Of a DNA stretch of 34,263 nt, positions 16,972-25,584 are shown piece by piece. The stretch spans positions 1 through 34,263 of the forward strand of contig JAHCJW010000020.1 of assembly GCA_026126125.1 (NCBI GenBank), read 5' to 3'. This DNA comes from Devosia sp. (lineage in GTDB: Bacteria; Pseudomonadota; Alphaproteobacteria; Rhizobiales; Devosiaceae). The notes under the pieces are model-generated. The model was not told the origin of the DNA, searched no databases, and saw only the letters and a program-made list of their open reading frames with translations. The position numbers and the translations under genes are program-made. Numbering within the stretch: the stretch's first letter is position 1; every line of letters starts with the position of its first letter.

Positions 16972-17223
16972 ATGACCAGCTTGGACGACCGGCGACAAGA
17001 AAAACGATCCGCGCCCGTTCTGCGCGGCCCCGCAGCGATTGATGCGGGACGCTCCCGGATGGACGTCACCATCGTCAATGTTTCGCATTCGGGCGTGATG
17101 ATCGCCATGATGGGAAACGCCCAGCTCCCGGCGGCCATAAGCCTGGTCATCGGCAATATGCTGCGGCCCTGCGAATTGATCTGGAGAGACGGCAGGTTCG
17201 CCGGCTTGCGGTTCATCGACTAA
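16972..17223 (+). CDS. Small PilZ-domain-like protein
   Basis: The product has 83 residues and looks like a stand-alone PilZ domain, the common cyclic-di-GMP receptor fold. The N-terminal RRQEKR gives the RxxxR motif (Arg 8 and Arg 12). NVSHSG (residues 36-41) matches the second motif, (D/N)xSxxG. The C-terminal CELIWRDGRFAGLRFID is the usual final strand pair. Both ligand-binding motifs are therefore present. AAGG stands just before the start ATG. The stop codon lies inside the end of the convergent glycosyltransferase gene, an 11-bp overlap. A diguanylate cyclase gene lies 5 kb away, but direct partnership is not shown. Confidence 0.78.
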   Translation: MTSLDDRRQEKRSAPVLRGPAAIDAGRSRMDVTIVNVSHSGVMIAMMGNAQLPAAISLVIGNMLRPCELIWRDGRFAGLRFID

Positions 17224-18334
17224 AGCGCGACACGCTTTGCTGGCGCGTCTCCATCAAGCGCCGGTAAAGCTCCAGATAGGCTGTCGCCATGTCTTGGGCG
17301 CGGAACAGGGTTTCATAGCGGTGCCGCGCCGCCCGACCCATCTGCCCGGCCTGTTCGGGGGAAGCGGCGAGGCTGCGCATGGCCTCGGCCAGTGCCGGCA
17401 CGTTTTCGGGCGGTACCACCAGCCCGGTTTCTCCTCCAAGGTTGACGAAGCTGGTGCCGGTGCCGATTTCGCAGGAAATCATCGCTCTGCCCGCTCGGGC
17501 CGCCTCCGCCAGGGCTACGCCAAACGCTTCGGAGCGCAAATGCGAGGGAAACACGAAGCTGCGGCACAGCGCCAGCAGCGCCATCTTGTCGTCCTCGCTG
17601 ACCGGCCCGACAAAGCGGACGCTCGGGCCGCCCATTTCCGCCCATTCTGTCGTCTCGCCCGCGCCGGCCACGACGACAGGCAATCCGGTTTTTCTGGCTG
17701 CTGCCATCAGAAACTGGAGGCCCTTATAGTAGCGTAGTGCCCCGACAAAGAGAAAGAACCCCTCTCCGACCTGTTCGCGCCAGCGCTGCAGCAGTTCCGG
17801 TGTCGGCGGAGGCACGTCGGCGATGCCGATGGGAATGGCGGAGGTCTTGCCGGGAAAATTTTTCAACACGGCGCTGGTGCGCAGATAGTTCGGCGAAGTG
17901 GCGACGATGGCATCGACGGTGGAGAGGAACCGGTTCTGGACCGGGGCGTAAAGCTTGAGCAGGTTTTTCTGCCGCACGATGTCGGAGTGATAGGTGACGA
18001 CGCTCGGCGTCCTGGGGCGCATGATCAGATGCAGCAGGTCGGCCATCGGCCAGGGAAAGTGATAATTGACGATGTCGGCTTCCCTGGCGCGCTGCCGGAA
18101 CAGGGAGAAGGCCGAGAGCGACAGCCCAGCCGAGGCGATGTCGAGATCCTGCCGCGCCATGTGCACGACGTGGTTGTCCACGGTCTGGGTGGTGCCGCCA
18201 TGGCTGGCGCTCAGCGCCAGAACCTCGCTTTTCACGCCGAAAGGCAGCATGCCTTCGGCCAGCGCATGGATGACGCGCGGCACGCCGGTGAAATCGTCCG
18301 GCAGATAGGTTTTATAGACATGCAGAACCCGCAA
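17213..18334 (-). CDS. Glycosyltransferase family 4 (GT-B) protein
   Basis: The product has 373 residues. The N-terminus LRVLHVYKTYLPDDFTGVPRVI is typical of GT4 enzymes. The C-terminal half has a GTB donor site with FFLFVGALRYYKGLQFL, VVVAGAGE, VRFVGPVSEDDKMALLALC and the EX7E motif SEAFGVALAEAARAG, followed by GLVVPPENVPALAEAM. It transfers a sugar from an activated donor to a glycan or lipid acceptor, at the cytoplasmic side. The start is probably TTG 18334, because AAGGAGA stands 6 bases ahead and the residues after it begin the family domain; an upstream TTG at 18400 has no such site. It is divergent from manC, so GDP-mannose is a possible donor by context only. Confidence 0.9.
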   Translation of the reverse strand: MRVLHVYKTYLPDDFTGVPRVIHALAEGMLPFGVKSEVLALSASHGGTTQTVDNHVVHMARQDLDIASAGLSLSAFSLFRQRAREADIVNYHFPWPMADLLHLIMRPRTPSVVTYHSDIVRQKNLLKLYAPVQNRFLSTVDAIVATSPNYLRTSAVLKNFPGKTSAIPIGIADVPPPTPELLQRWREQVGEGFFLFVGALRYYKGLQFLMAAARKTGLPVVVAGAGETTEWAEMGGPSVRFVGPVSEDDKMALLALCRSFVFPSHLRSEAFGVALAEAARAGRAMISCEIGTGTSFVNLGGETGLVVPPENVPALAEAMRSLAASPEQAGQMGRAARHRYETLFRAQDMATAYLELYRRLMETRQQSVSRFSR

Positions 18335-18409
18335 AAACCGTCTCCTTGCGTCCTCAGTGGCGCTTAAGGCGGGGATTAACGCGCCGGAGCGCCGTATCAA
18401 TCGCCGCTT

Positions 18410-18432
18410 GGCGGTGGCGTTACGCCGCCGCC
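18410..18432. other. Strong GC hairpin between the divergent glycosyltransferase and manC genes
   Basis: GGCGGTGGCG (18410-18419) pairs with CGCCGCCGCC (18423-18432) with one G-T pair and a 3-base loop. It lies in the 147-base divergent region, 49 bases before the manC start. No T-run follows on either strand, so it is not a normal terminator. Confidence 0.4.
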
Positions 18433-18481
18433 TGCGATATGTGCTTTGGCCAATCTCGCCAAGCAGTGCAAGGACAAGCTC

Positions 18482-19903
18482 GTGTCATCCATCGTTCCTG
18501 TCATTCTCGCTGGGGGTCAGGGAACCCGCCTGTGGCCGAAATCGCGCTCGGCGCGGCCCAAGCAGTTCATCGACCTGGTCGGAGGCGACAGCCTTTTTCA
18601 GCGTAGCCTGGACAGGGTCGGAGACAAGGGGCGCTATAGCCCGGCCATCGTCATCACCAATGCGGAATATCGCTTCCTCGTCGCCGAGCAGGCGCAGGCC
18701 GCCGGCATTGATCTGGGGGCGATCCTGCTCGAGCCTGTGGCGCGCAACACCGCTGCCGCCATCGCCGCAGCAGCCCATCTGGCCATGGCCAGCGACGCGA
18801 ATGCGGTGCTGCATGTCCTCGCCTCGGATCACCTGATCGATGCCAGCGCGGATTACGTCGCCGCTGTCGATGCCGCCGCCGCCGCCGCGCGCGAAGGGCA
18901 TCTGGTCACCTTCGGCATCACGCCTGATCGGCCAGAAACCGGCTATGGTTATATCGCCATGGGCGCGGCTTTGGGCCATGGCGCCCACAAGGTTGCCGCC
19001 TTTGTCGAAAAGCCCAATCTCGAGCGGGCCGAGGAGATGCTGGCCCAGGGCGGATTTGCCTGGAATTCGGGCATGTTCATGCTGCCTGCCGCCGTGTTCC
19101 TCGCTGAATGCGAGCGCCTCGCCCCGGAAATTTTCGCCGCCGCGCGCGACGCCGTTCTCGGCGCCCGGCGCGATCTCGATTTCATCCGGCTCGATGAAAC
19201 GGCCTTTGCCGCCTCGCCCAATATTTCGGTCGATTTCGCCATTTTCGAGCGCACCGACAAAGCCGCCGTGCTGCCGGTCGGGTTCGCCTGGTCGGATCTG
19301 GGGGCCTGGGATGCGGTTTGGAAGGGCCAGGAGCGGGACGAGCAGGGCAATGCCATCAGCGGTCCGGCCCTGGTGTCCAACTCGACCAATTCCCTGATTG
19401 TCTCCGATCACGCCCATATCGTGGTCGATGGGCTCGATGATGTCGCGGTGATTGCCACCGAGGACGCGGTGTTTGTCGGGCGCCTCAGCCAGGCGCAGAA
19501 TGTCGGCGCGCTGGCCAAGCAACTCAAGGCCGACAGCGCCACCCGCGCCCTTACCGAGACACACAAGACCTCCTACCGCCCCTGGGGCGGCTATTCCTCC
19601 ATCCTGATGGGCGAGCGCTTCCAGGTCAAAAAGCTGTTCGTCAAGCCGGGCAAGAAACTCTCCTTGCAAAAGCACCATCACCGCTCCGAACACTGGATCG
19701 TGGTGCGCGGCACGGCCGAGGTGACGGTCGATGGACAGGTGTCGATGCTGAGCGAAAATCAGTCGATCTACCTGCCGCTTGGCTGCACCCATCGCCTCGC
19801 CAATCCGGGCAAGATCGAGCTCGAACTGATCGAAGTGCAGACCGGGTCCTATCTGGGCGAAGACGACATCATCCGCATCGAGGACGAGTTCGGGCGCAGC
19901 TGA
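18482..19903 (+). CDS. manC: Mannose-1-phosphate guanylyltransferase / mannose-6-phosphate isomerase (type II, bifunctional)
   Basis: The product has 473 residues, matching ManC/CpsB (about 478). The N-terminal nucleotidyltransferase domain (about 1-350) opens with VILAGGQGTRLWPKSRSARPKQF and carries FVEKPN and GMFMLPA. It makes GDP-mannose from GTP and mannose-1-phosphate. The C-terminal cupin (about 360-470) is the type II phosphomannose isomerase domain with RPWGGY, FVKPGKKLSLQKHHHRSEHW and YLPLGCTHRLANPG. GTG 18482 is preferred because AAGGA lies 7 bases before it and the domain begins there; the upstream TTG 18446 is unlikely. GDP-mannose feeds exopolysaccharide or lipopolysaccharide synthesis, in line with the divergent glycosyltransferase gene. 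Confidence 0.95.
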   Translation: MSSIVPVILAGGQGTRLWPKSRSARPKQFIDLVGGDSLFQRSLDRVGDKGRYSPAIVITNAEYRFLVAEQAQAAGIDLGAILLEPVARNTAAAIAAAAHLAMASDANAVLHVLASDHLIDASADYVAAVDAAAAAAREGHLVTFGITPDRPETGYGYIAMGAALGHGAHKVAAFVEKPNLERAEEMLAQGGFAWNSGMFMLPAAVFLAECERLAPEIFAAARDAVLGARRDLDFIRLDETAFAASPNISVDFAIFERTDKAAVLPVGFAWSDLGAWDAVWKGQERDEQGNAISGPALVSNSTNSLIVSDHAHIVVDGLDDVAVIATEDAVFVGRLSQAQNVGALAKQLKADSATRALTETHKTSYRPWGGYSSILMGERFQVKKLFVKPGKKLSLQKHHHRSEHWIVVRGTAEVTVDGQVSMLSENQSIYLPLGCTHRLANPGKIELELIEVQTGSYLGEDDIIRIEDEFGRS

Positions 19904-19910
19904 GAGCGTT

Positions 19911-19998
19911 TTGAGCAAAGCCGGAAGAGGGCGCGCGCAATGGTGCCCCTTCCCGGGCCGCGGGAGAGTTTCAGCGCTTGCAGGACGGCTTTGCGCAA
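19911..19998. terminator. Long interrupted inverted repeat between convergent manC and serine dehydratase genes
   Basis: TTGAGCAAAGCCG (19911-19923) and CGGCTTTGCGCAA (19986-19998) are inverted with 12 of 13 matches. Between them TCCCG (19951-19955) and CGGGA (19961-19965) form a small hairpin. The element fills the 107-base gap between two convergent genes, where a two-way terminator is expected. T-runs are absent. Confidence 0.4.
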
Positions 19999-20010
19999 TG
20001 AGAGCTGCTT

Positions 20011-21405
20011 TCAGCAGGCCACCACATTCACCGCGAGACCAGCGAGGCTGGTTTCCTTGTATTTCTCGCTCATGTCGCGGCCGGTCTGGCGCATGGTTTC
20101 GACGCAGGCGTCAAGCGGCACGGCGTGGATGCCATCGCCCTTGAGCGCCAGGGATGCGGCGGTGACGGCCTTGACCGCGCCAAAGGCGTTGCGCTCGATG
20201 CAGGGGATCTGCACCAGTCCGCCCACCGGGTCGCAGGTCATTCCGAGGTGATGTTCGAGGGCGATCTCGGCTGAATTTTCCACTTGCTCTGGCGTGCCGC
20301 CCAATATGGCGCAGAGCCCCGCCGCCGCCATCGCCGAAGCTGAGCCAACCTCGCCCTGACAGCCGACCTCCGCCCCCGAAATCGAGGCGTTATGCTTGAT
20401 GATGCCGCCAATGGCGGCCGCGGTGAGCAGAAAGTCGTGCACCGCCGTCCGTCCGGCGCCGGCGTGAAATTTCTGGGCATAGGAGAGAACCGCCGGGATC
20501 ACCCCGGCGGCGCCATTGGTCGGCGCGGTGACGACGCGGCCGCCAGCGGCGTTCTCCTCATTGACCGCCATGGCGAAAAGGCTCAGCCAGTCATTGGCCA
20601 TCAGCGGATCGATCTCGTTGCGCCGCCATTTGTCCTCAAGCTGCTCGTGCAGACGCCTGGCCCGCCGGCGCACCTTGAGCCCGCCTGGCAATTGCCCGTC
20701 CTGCTCCAGCCCGCGCTGGATGCAGCCCGACATGACCGACCAGATCTCGTCCAGCGCCCCATCGACCTCGGCGCGGCGCATTCGCACCTCTTCATTGGCC
20801 CGTTTCATCGCCGCGATGGAGAGCCCGGAGCGCCGGGCCATGTCGAGCATTTCGGCGGCATTGGCGAAGGGCCACGGCACGTCCTGGCGCGCCTCGGGCG
20901 CTTGCTTGAGCGCCGCCAGCTCATCGGAGCTGACGACAAAGCCGCCGCCAATGGAGAAATAGACCCGGCGCAGCAGCAATTGCCCATCGGTATCGAAGGC
21001 GCAGAACTGCATGCCATTGGGATGGCCGGGCAGGGGCGTACGGGTATCAAGCACCAGGTCGACCGCCGGGCGGAAGCGATAGGCCGCGTGGTGCGGCGGG
21101 GTGACGCTGCCGTTGGCGCGCACTTCATCGATGATGGCGTCCATCTGGTCGGGGTCGATGCTGCGCGGATCGTGGCCGGCGAGGCCCAGGATCACGGCGC
21201 GGTCGCTGCCATGGCCGATCCCGGTATGGGCCAGCGAGCCATGCAGGCTCGCCGTCAGCGCCGCTGGTTTTGCCTGTCGTGCCTGCGGCCAGGCCCCGCC
21301 GCGCAATTCGTCGAGAAAACGCCGCGCCGCCGACATCGGCCCCATCGTATGGGAGCTCGAAGGCCCGATGCCGATCTTGAAGATGTCGAAAACCGAGAGG
21401 AACAT
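20011..21405 (-). CDS. sdaA: L-serine dehydratase, single-chain Fe-S type
   Basis: The product has 464 residues (E. coli SdaA 454). The enzyme deaminates L-serine to pyruvate and ammonia using a [4Fe-4S] cluster in the cytoplasm. The beta domain opens with [23 protein letters not shown]. The alpha domain has [32 protein letters not shown] and [21 protein letters not shown]. Cys 349, 391 and 402 match the cluster ligands. The chain ends in Cys 464; in the Legionella enzyme such a C-terminal cysteine blocks the active site as the fourth ligand, so the same autoinhibition is likely. AAGGTGA precedes the ATG. Divergent from the esterase gene by 131 bases. Confidence 0.95.
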   Translation of the reverse strand: MFLSVFDIFKIGIGPSSSHTMGPMSAARRFLDELRGGAWPQARQAKPAALTASLHGSLAHTGIGHGSDRAVILGLAGHDPRSIDPDQMDAIIDEVRANGSVTPPHHAAYRFRPAVDLVLDTRTPLPGHPNGMQFCAFDTDGQLLLRRVYFSIGGGFVVSSDELAALKQAPEARQDVPWPFANAAEMLDMARRSGLSIAAMKRANEEVRMRRAEVDGALDEIWSVMSGCIQRGLEQDGQLPGGLKVRRRARRLHEQLEDKWRRNEIDPLMANDWLSLFAMAVNEENAAGGRVVTAPTNGAAGVIPAVLSYAQKFHAGAGRTAVHDFLLTAAAIGGIIKHNASISGAEVGCQGEVGSASAMAAAGLCAILGGTPEQVENSAEIALEHHLGMTCDPVGGLVQIPCIERNAFGAVKAVTAASLALKGDGIHAVPLDACVETMRQTGRDMSEKYKETSLAGLAVNVVAC

Positions 21406-21536
21406 GGCTCACCTTATCTCAACCCGCCGGGGAGGCAACGTCACTGTTTCCAAAATGAGGACAGTGCGTGGCGCCCGCCAGCGGTTGCGAAGGCGGTTGG
21501 ATTGCCGATATCGAAGATAACGAGCAGGAGACAGCC

Positions 21537-22136
21537 ATGTCCGATTATCAGTTTCGCGCCGCCGACGGCGATGGCGCCGATGCGCCGTTGATCTTCCTTT
21601 TTCACGGCACCGGGGGAGATGAAAACCAGTTCTTCGATCTTGCCGCCCAGCTCATGCCTGGCGCGGCCCGTGTGGCGCCGCGCGGCGATGTCAGCGAGCG
21701 TGGCGCGCTGCGCTATTTCCGCCGCACCGGCGAAGGCGTCTACGACATGGCCGACCTCGCCCAGCGTACCGCGGCCATGGCGGGGTTCGTGCGCGACCAC
21801 ATCGCCGCCCGCCGGCCCTCGCGCGTGGCGGGACTGGGCTATTCCAACGGCGCCAATATCCTGGCCTCGGTGCAGTTCGCCGATCCTACCTTGTTCGATG
21901 CCGGCGTGCTGATGCACCCGCTGATACCCTTTACGCCGCCGGAAGCCGATTTTTCCGGGCGTCAGGTGCTGCTGACCGCCGGCCGCCGCGATCCCATCGC
22001 GCCGGCTGCTGCTACCCAGACCCTCGCCGATTACTTCCTCGCCCACGGCGCCGATGCGCATCTGGTGTGGCACGAAGGCGGGCATGAGCTGCGCCATGAG
22101 GAACTGGCCGCCGCCCAGCTGCTGCTCAACAGGTGA
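21537..22136 (+). CDS. Alpha/beta-hydrolase, phospholipase/carboxylesterase family
   Basis: The product has 199 residues, the usual size of this small esterase family (Abhydrolase_2; YpfH/MhqD-like). PLIFLFHGTGGDENQFFDLA forms the first strand and oxyanion region. Ser 103 in GLGYSNGAN is the nucleophile, Asp 152 in TAGRRDPI the acid and His 183 in WHEGGHEL the base, so the catalytic triad is complete. There is no signal peptide, so it acts in the cytoplasm on small carboxylic esters, whose identity is unknown. ATG 21537 follows CAGGAGAC at good distance. An in-frame upstream start at 21468 is rejected. Confidence 0.88.
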   Translation: MSDYQFRAADGDGADAPLIFLFHGTGGDENQFFDLAAQLMPGAARVAPRGDVSERGALRYFRRTGEGVYDMADLAQRTAAMAGFVRDHIAARRPSRVAGLGYSNGANILASVQFADPTLFDAGVLMHPLIPFTPPEADFSGRQVLLTAGRRDPIAPAAATQTLADYFLAHGADAHLVWHEGGHELRHEELAAAQLLLNR

Positions 22137-22227
22137 TGAGACTACGTGCCTCTCTTTGTCGTTTTCATTAACGAAGTCTAGACGATGGATCGGCAACTAT
22201 CGCGCGCCAGCGGAGCCGGAATCCCGC

Positions 22228-23988
22228 TTGTCTCGAGGTCGCGCCATTACACTCCTGCACCGACATATCGCGGATAGCCTGCGCCTGCGGGTCCTGCTTT
22301 TCGTGTTGCTCGGCTTTGCCGTGGTCGCCGTGCCGGCCTTTTTTGCTTTCCAATGGATCGTCAATTCGACGGTCGTGCAACTGGGCACGTTGTTCGCCGA
22401 AAAACAGGTGCTCTACGATCGACATCGCGGGCTTGGCACGCTGATCCGCGAAGTCTCTCTCGCCGAAACGCTGGCCGGCAGCCAGTCGATCCGCGACTGG
22501 GCGCATAACGAGGACGATCCGCTGCTAAAGCGCCGGGGACTGGCCGAGCTGGAGCATTATCGGCGCTATTTTGCCGACGGCTCGTATTTCTTCGTCGTCG
22601 CCGCCTCGGGCAATTACTATTTCAACGATGCCGCCAATGGCTATGCCGGCAATCAGTTCCGCTACACGCTCGATCCGGCCAAGACGGATGATGCCTGGTA
22701 TTATTCGACATTGGCTCTGGGCGAGGGGTGCCACCTCAACGTCAATAACGACGCCAATCTGCGCGTTACCAAGGTGTGGATGAATTGCGTCATCCGCGAG
22801 GGGAAAACCGTTCTGGGCGTGCTCGGCACCGGTATCGACCTCACCGCTTTCATCCAGGAAGTGGTCAATGTGCCGCAAAAAGGCATCACCTCGATCTTTG
22901 TCGACCGGCAGGGGTTGATCCAGGCCCATCGCGACGAACATCTGGTGAGCCTCGCCAATTTCGAAGACAGTATCGACAGCAAGCGCAGCGTGTTTTCGCT
23001 GGCCGAGGGCGCGCGGGATGCCGCGACCCTGCGCCGCCTGATGGATGGCGTCACCGGCACCGATACGCTCGCCGACAGCGCCTTCGTGACCGTCGATGGC
23101 AAGGAAACCCTGGTCGGGGTCGGCTATCTCGACAAGCTCGGCTGGTACAATGTGACCTTCATGGACATCGACACCATTATCGACCGGCGTCTGTTCATGC
23201 CCATCGGCATGCTGTTGGCGGCGATGATGGGGCTGGTCACGCTCGTGCTCATGCTGGTGTTCAAGCGCCAGGTGCTGGACCGTCTTGGGCGGCTCGAGGA
23301 GGTGGTCCGCCGTGCCCGCCGTGGCGATTATGGCCCTGCGCTCGCCATGGGCAGCGGCCGTCAGGACGAGATCGGTCGGCTTTCCACCGCCTTGACCGAA
23401 ATGGCCAGTGCCGTCGATGATCATACGCGGCAGCTCGAAGCGCGGGTGCGCGAACGCACGCTCGAGCTCGAAGCTCTCGCCTTCAGGGATGGCCAGACGG
23501 GCATTCTCAATCGCCGGGGCTTTACCGCCGCCCATGCCGAAGCCTCCGTCACCGGCCCGTTCGGCGTACTGCTGGTCGATATCGACCGCTTCAAGCATGT
23601 CAACGACACGTTCGGGCATGCCGCGGGTGATGCGGTGGTGCTGGCCATCGCCAACCGGCTGGCGCAGACCATCGGCAGCGACGGCGCCTGCGCGCGCTGG
23701 GGGGGCGATGAATTCATTCTCCTGCTTCCCGATTGCACGCCGACCCGCCTGCGCGGCATGGCCAAGGCGCTGCTGAGCGCCATGTCCGACCAGTCGATCG
23801 CGCTGCCGGGCGGCGATGATCTGGCCATTTCGGTCAGTATCGGCGCCTGTCTCGCCGATAAGGGTGACAAGCTCGAAACAGCCGCCGATATGGCCGATGC
23901 GGCACTTTATACTGCCAAGCAGGCCGGGCGCGGCCGTATCGTGGTCTTCGACCGCGACATGTCGCCAAAAGGCCAGCACGTCGCCTGA
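22228..23988 (+). CDS. Membrane diguanylate cyclase with periplasmic Cache-type sensor and GGDEF domain
   Basis: The protein has about 586 residues from TTG 22228; the start is uncertain because no ATG in this frame lies between the end of the esterase gene and the first membrane helix. Helix 1 is at about 22-46. A periplasmic sensor of roughly 275 residues follows, with the double-Cache look GSYFFVVAASGNYYFND and GVLGTGIDLTAFIQEV. Helix 2 is at about 325-347, then a HAMP-like linker and a short coiled coil. The GGDEF domain has DIDRFKHVNDTFGHAAGD and an intact GGDEF motif at 492-496, so it should make cyclic-di-GMP from two GTP. The allosteric I-site (RxxD) is replaced by IGSD, so product inhibition may be absent. 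Alternative starts are an out-of-frame ATG at 22185 and in-frame codons inside the esterase gene. Confidence 0.88.
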   Translation: MSRGRAITLLHRHIADSLRLRVLLFVLLGFAVVAVPAFFAFQWIVNSTVVQLGTLFAEKQVLYDRHRGLGTLIREVSLAETLAGSQSIRDWAHNEDDPLLKRRGLAELEHYRRYFADGSYFFVVAASGNYYFNDAANGYAGNQFRYTLDPAKTDDAWYYSTLALGEGCHLNVNNDANLRVTKVWMNCVIREGKTVLGVLGTGIDLTAFIQEVVNVPQKGITSIFVDRQGLIQAHRDEHLVSLANFEDSIDSKRSVFSLAEGARDAATLRRLMDGVTGTDTLADSAFVTVDGKETLVGVGYLDKLGWYNVTFMDIDTIIDRRLFMPIGMLLAAMMGLVTLVLMLVFKRQVLDRLGRLEEVVRRARRGDYGPALAMGSGRQDEIGRLSTALTEMASAVDDHTRQLEARVRERTLELEALAFRDGQTGILNRRGFTAAHAEASVTGPFGVLLVDIDRFKHVNDTFGHAAGDAVVLAIANRLAQTIGSDGACARWGGDEFILLLPDCTPTRLRGMAKALLSAMSDQSIALPGGDDLAISVSIGACLADKGDKLETAADMADAALYTAKQAGRGRIVVFDRDMSPKGQHVA

Positions 23989-24056
23989 GCCTGGCGCTTG
24001 ACGCCGCCGCCCGTTTCGGTCCCAATCGCGCCAATCCCTTCGCGAGGAAATGCCCG

Positions 24057-25106
24057 ATGCCGGCTCGTCTTGTTTATGTGCTTGCCCTGCTGTTTGCGCT
24101 TGGTGCCGGTCCCGCCGCTGCGGCCAGCTTCGACTGTACCAAGGCGGCGACGCCGTTCGAACACGCCATTTGCGACGATCCCACGCTTTCGGCGGCCGAT
24201 GATCGCCTGACAAAGACCTATCAAACCGCCATTGGCGGCCTGAGCCCGGCCGCTCTTGAGCAATTGCGGGCCGATCAGCGCGGCTGGCTGACCCATGCCC
24301 GCCGCGCCTGTACGCGCGATGCCCGGCCATTGACCAGCGGTCTCTATGACGAGCGGGGCGTCTCCTGCCTTGTCGATCTGTTCGTCAGCCGCGCCCGCGT
24401 GCTCGAAAACAGTCGCATGATCGAGGGTCTGCGCGTCTATCCGGTCGGGCTTTACAGCGCCATGCCCGACCCCAACGAAGCCGATAACCCCGATTCCTAC
24501 TGGCCTCTGGCCCAACACGAATTGTCCTTCGTGCAGATCGATGCCAATGAAAGCTTTGCACATGCCTTCAACGACACGATCCGGGCCGAAGCCGGGCGCC
24601 TCTCCGGCGTCTTCGACACAAAGGACGATCCGGCCGAGGGCAGCGATCTCGACACCAGCGACACGACCAATTCCATCACCCTCAAGGAATTGGCGGGCGA
24701 AGCGCGCATTACCCTGTCGGTCAGCACCTATTGGTATGGTCACGGCGCGGCGCATGGCAATTGGACGATTTCCTATCTGCATTATCTGCGCGAGGAAGGG
24801 CGCCTGATGGAGGCGCGCGATTTTTTCACCGGCAAGGGATGGAGCAAAGCGCTGCTGCGGCTCGCCGTCACCGCGCTTGAAGCCGAGCACGGCGACAATC
24901 TGATGCTCGACGACCCCAAATATATCGCCGACGTGGTGATCGATCCCACACGCTGGGATCTCTCCGATCCCTATGGCCTCATCATCCAGTTCCAGCCTTA
25001 CGAGGTCTCTGCCTATGCTTATGGCGCGCCCACGGCCCGCATCGCCTGGGATGATCTGGCGGACTATCTGAGCGAGACCGCCGACACAATTCGCTATGGT
25101 TTTTGA
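24057..25106 (+). CDS. Exported protein with LprI (DUF1311) and DUF3298/RsiV-like domains
   Basis: The product has 349 residues. A signal peptide is clear: MPARLVYVLALLFALGAGPAAAA, with cleavage near residue 23. The mature N-terminus SFDCTKAATPFEHAICDDPTLSAADDRL is the lysozyme-inhibitor-like LprI/DUF1311 domain, with its paired cysteines (Cys 27 and 39, and two more near residues 83 and 102). The C-terminal half (about 190-340) resembles DUF3298, with TYWYGHGAAHGNWTISYLHY and RDFFTGKGWSKALLRLA. Both domains occur in cell-envelope proteins, and RsiV of Bacillus binds lysozyme. A lysozyme-related or envelope-stress role is possible but not shown. It starts 68 bases after the cyclase gene and ends 12 bases before the RidA gene. 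Confidence 0.85.
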   Translation: MPARLVYVLALLFALGAGPAAAASFDCTKAATPFEHAICDDPTLSAADDRLTKTYQTAIGGLSPAALEQLRADQRGWLTHARRACTRDARPLTSGLYDERGVSCLVDLFVSRARVLENSRMIEGLRVYPVGLYSAMPDPNEADNPDSYWPLAQHELSFVQIDANESFAHAFNDTIRAEAGRLSGVFDTKDDPAEGSDLDTSDTTNSITLKELAGEARITLSVSTYWYGHGAAHGNWTISYLHYLREEGRLMEARDFFTGKGWSKALLRLAVTALEAEHGDNLMLDDPKYIADVVIDPTRWDLSDPYGLIIQFQPYEVSAYAYGAPTARIAWDDLADYLSETADTIRYGF

Positions 25107-25118
25107 GGGGGACGCACC

Positions 25119-25529
25119 GTGAGCCTTATCCATCACATGATCGCTTCGGGCCCGCGGCCGGTGGCGCCCTTCAGCCATGCGGTCGAGGCCGATGGCTGGG
25201 TCTTCGTCACCGGACAGATGCCCACCGATCCTTCGGCACCCGATGCGCCCCTGCCCGAGGGGGTCGAGGCTCAGACCCGCCGTGTCATGGCCAATCTCGC
25301 CGTGGTCCTGGGGGGCATCGGCCTCGGCTTTGAGCATGTCACCATGGCGCGCATCTATCTCACCCAGTTCGAGCGCGACTATGCCGATCTCAACGCGCTC
25401 TGGCCCAGTTTCTTCTCCCCGGGAAAACTGCCGGCTCGCACCACGATCGGGGTTACCGCCCTGGCGGTCGGGGCGCTGGTGGAAATTGATCTCGTGGCGC
25501 GGCGACCCGAGCTTGTTCGAGAAGGGTGA
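25119..25529 (+). CDS. RidA/YjgF family enamine/imine deaminase (second copy)
   Basis: The product has 136 residues, the normal length for RidA. Family features are GPRPVAPFSHAVEADGWVFVTGQMPTDP at the start, the middle helix ANLAVVLGGIGLGFEHVTMARIYL, and PARTTIGVTALAVGALVEIDLVA at the end, including the conserved Arg. It should remove reactive enamines or imines in the cytoplasm. The start codon is GTG with GAGGGGG 7 bases before it, overlapping the end of the previous gene's stop region. It is only distantly similar to the RidA protein at 964-1455 and has no PLP enzyme beside it. Confidence 0.9.
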   Translation: MSLIHHMIASGPRPVAPFSHAVEADGWVFVTGQMPTDPSAPDAPLPEGVEAQTRRVMANLAVVLGGIGLGFEHVTMARIYLTQFERDYADLNALWPSFFSPGKLPARTTIGVTALAVGALVEIDLVARRPELVREG

Positions 25530-25584
25530 AGGCGTATAGTTCGCCTGTTTCCCAGCGAGGGCATGGCGAAGAAAGGCAACGACA

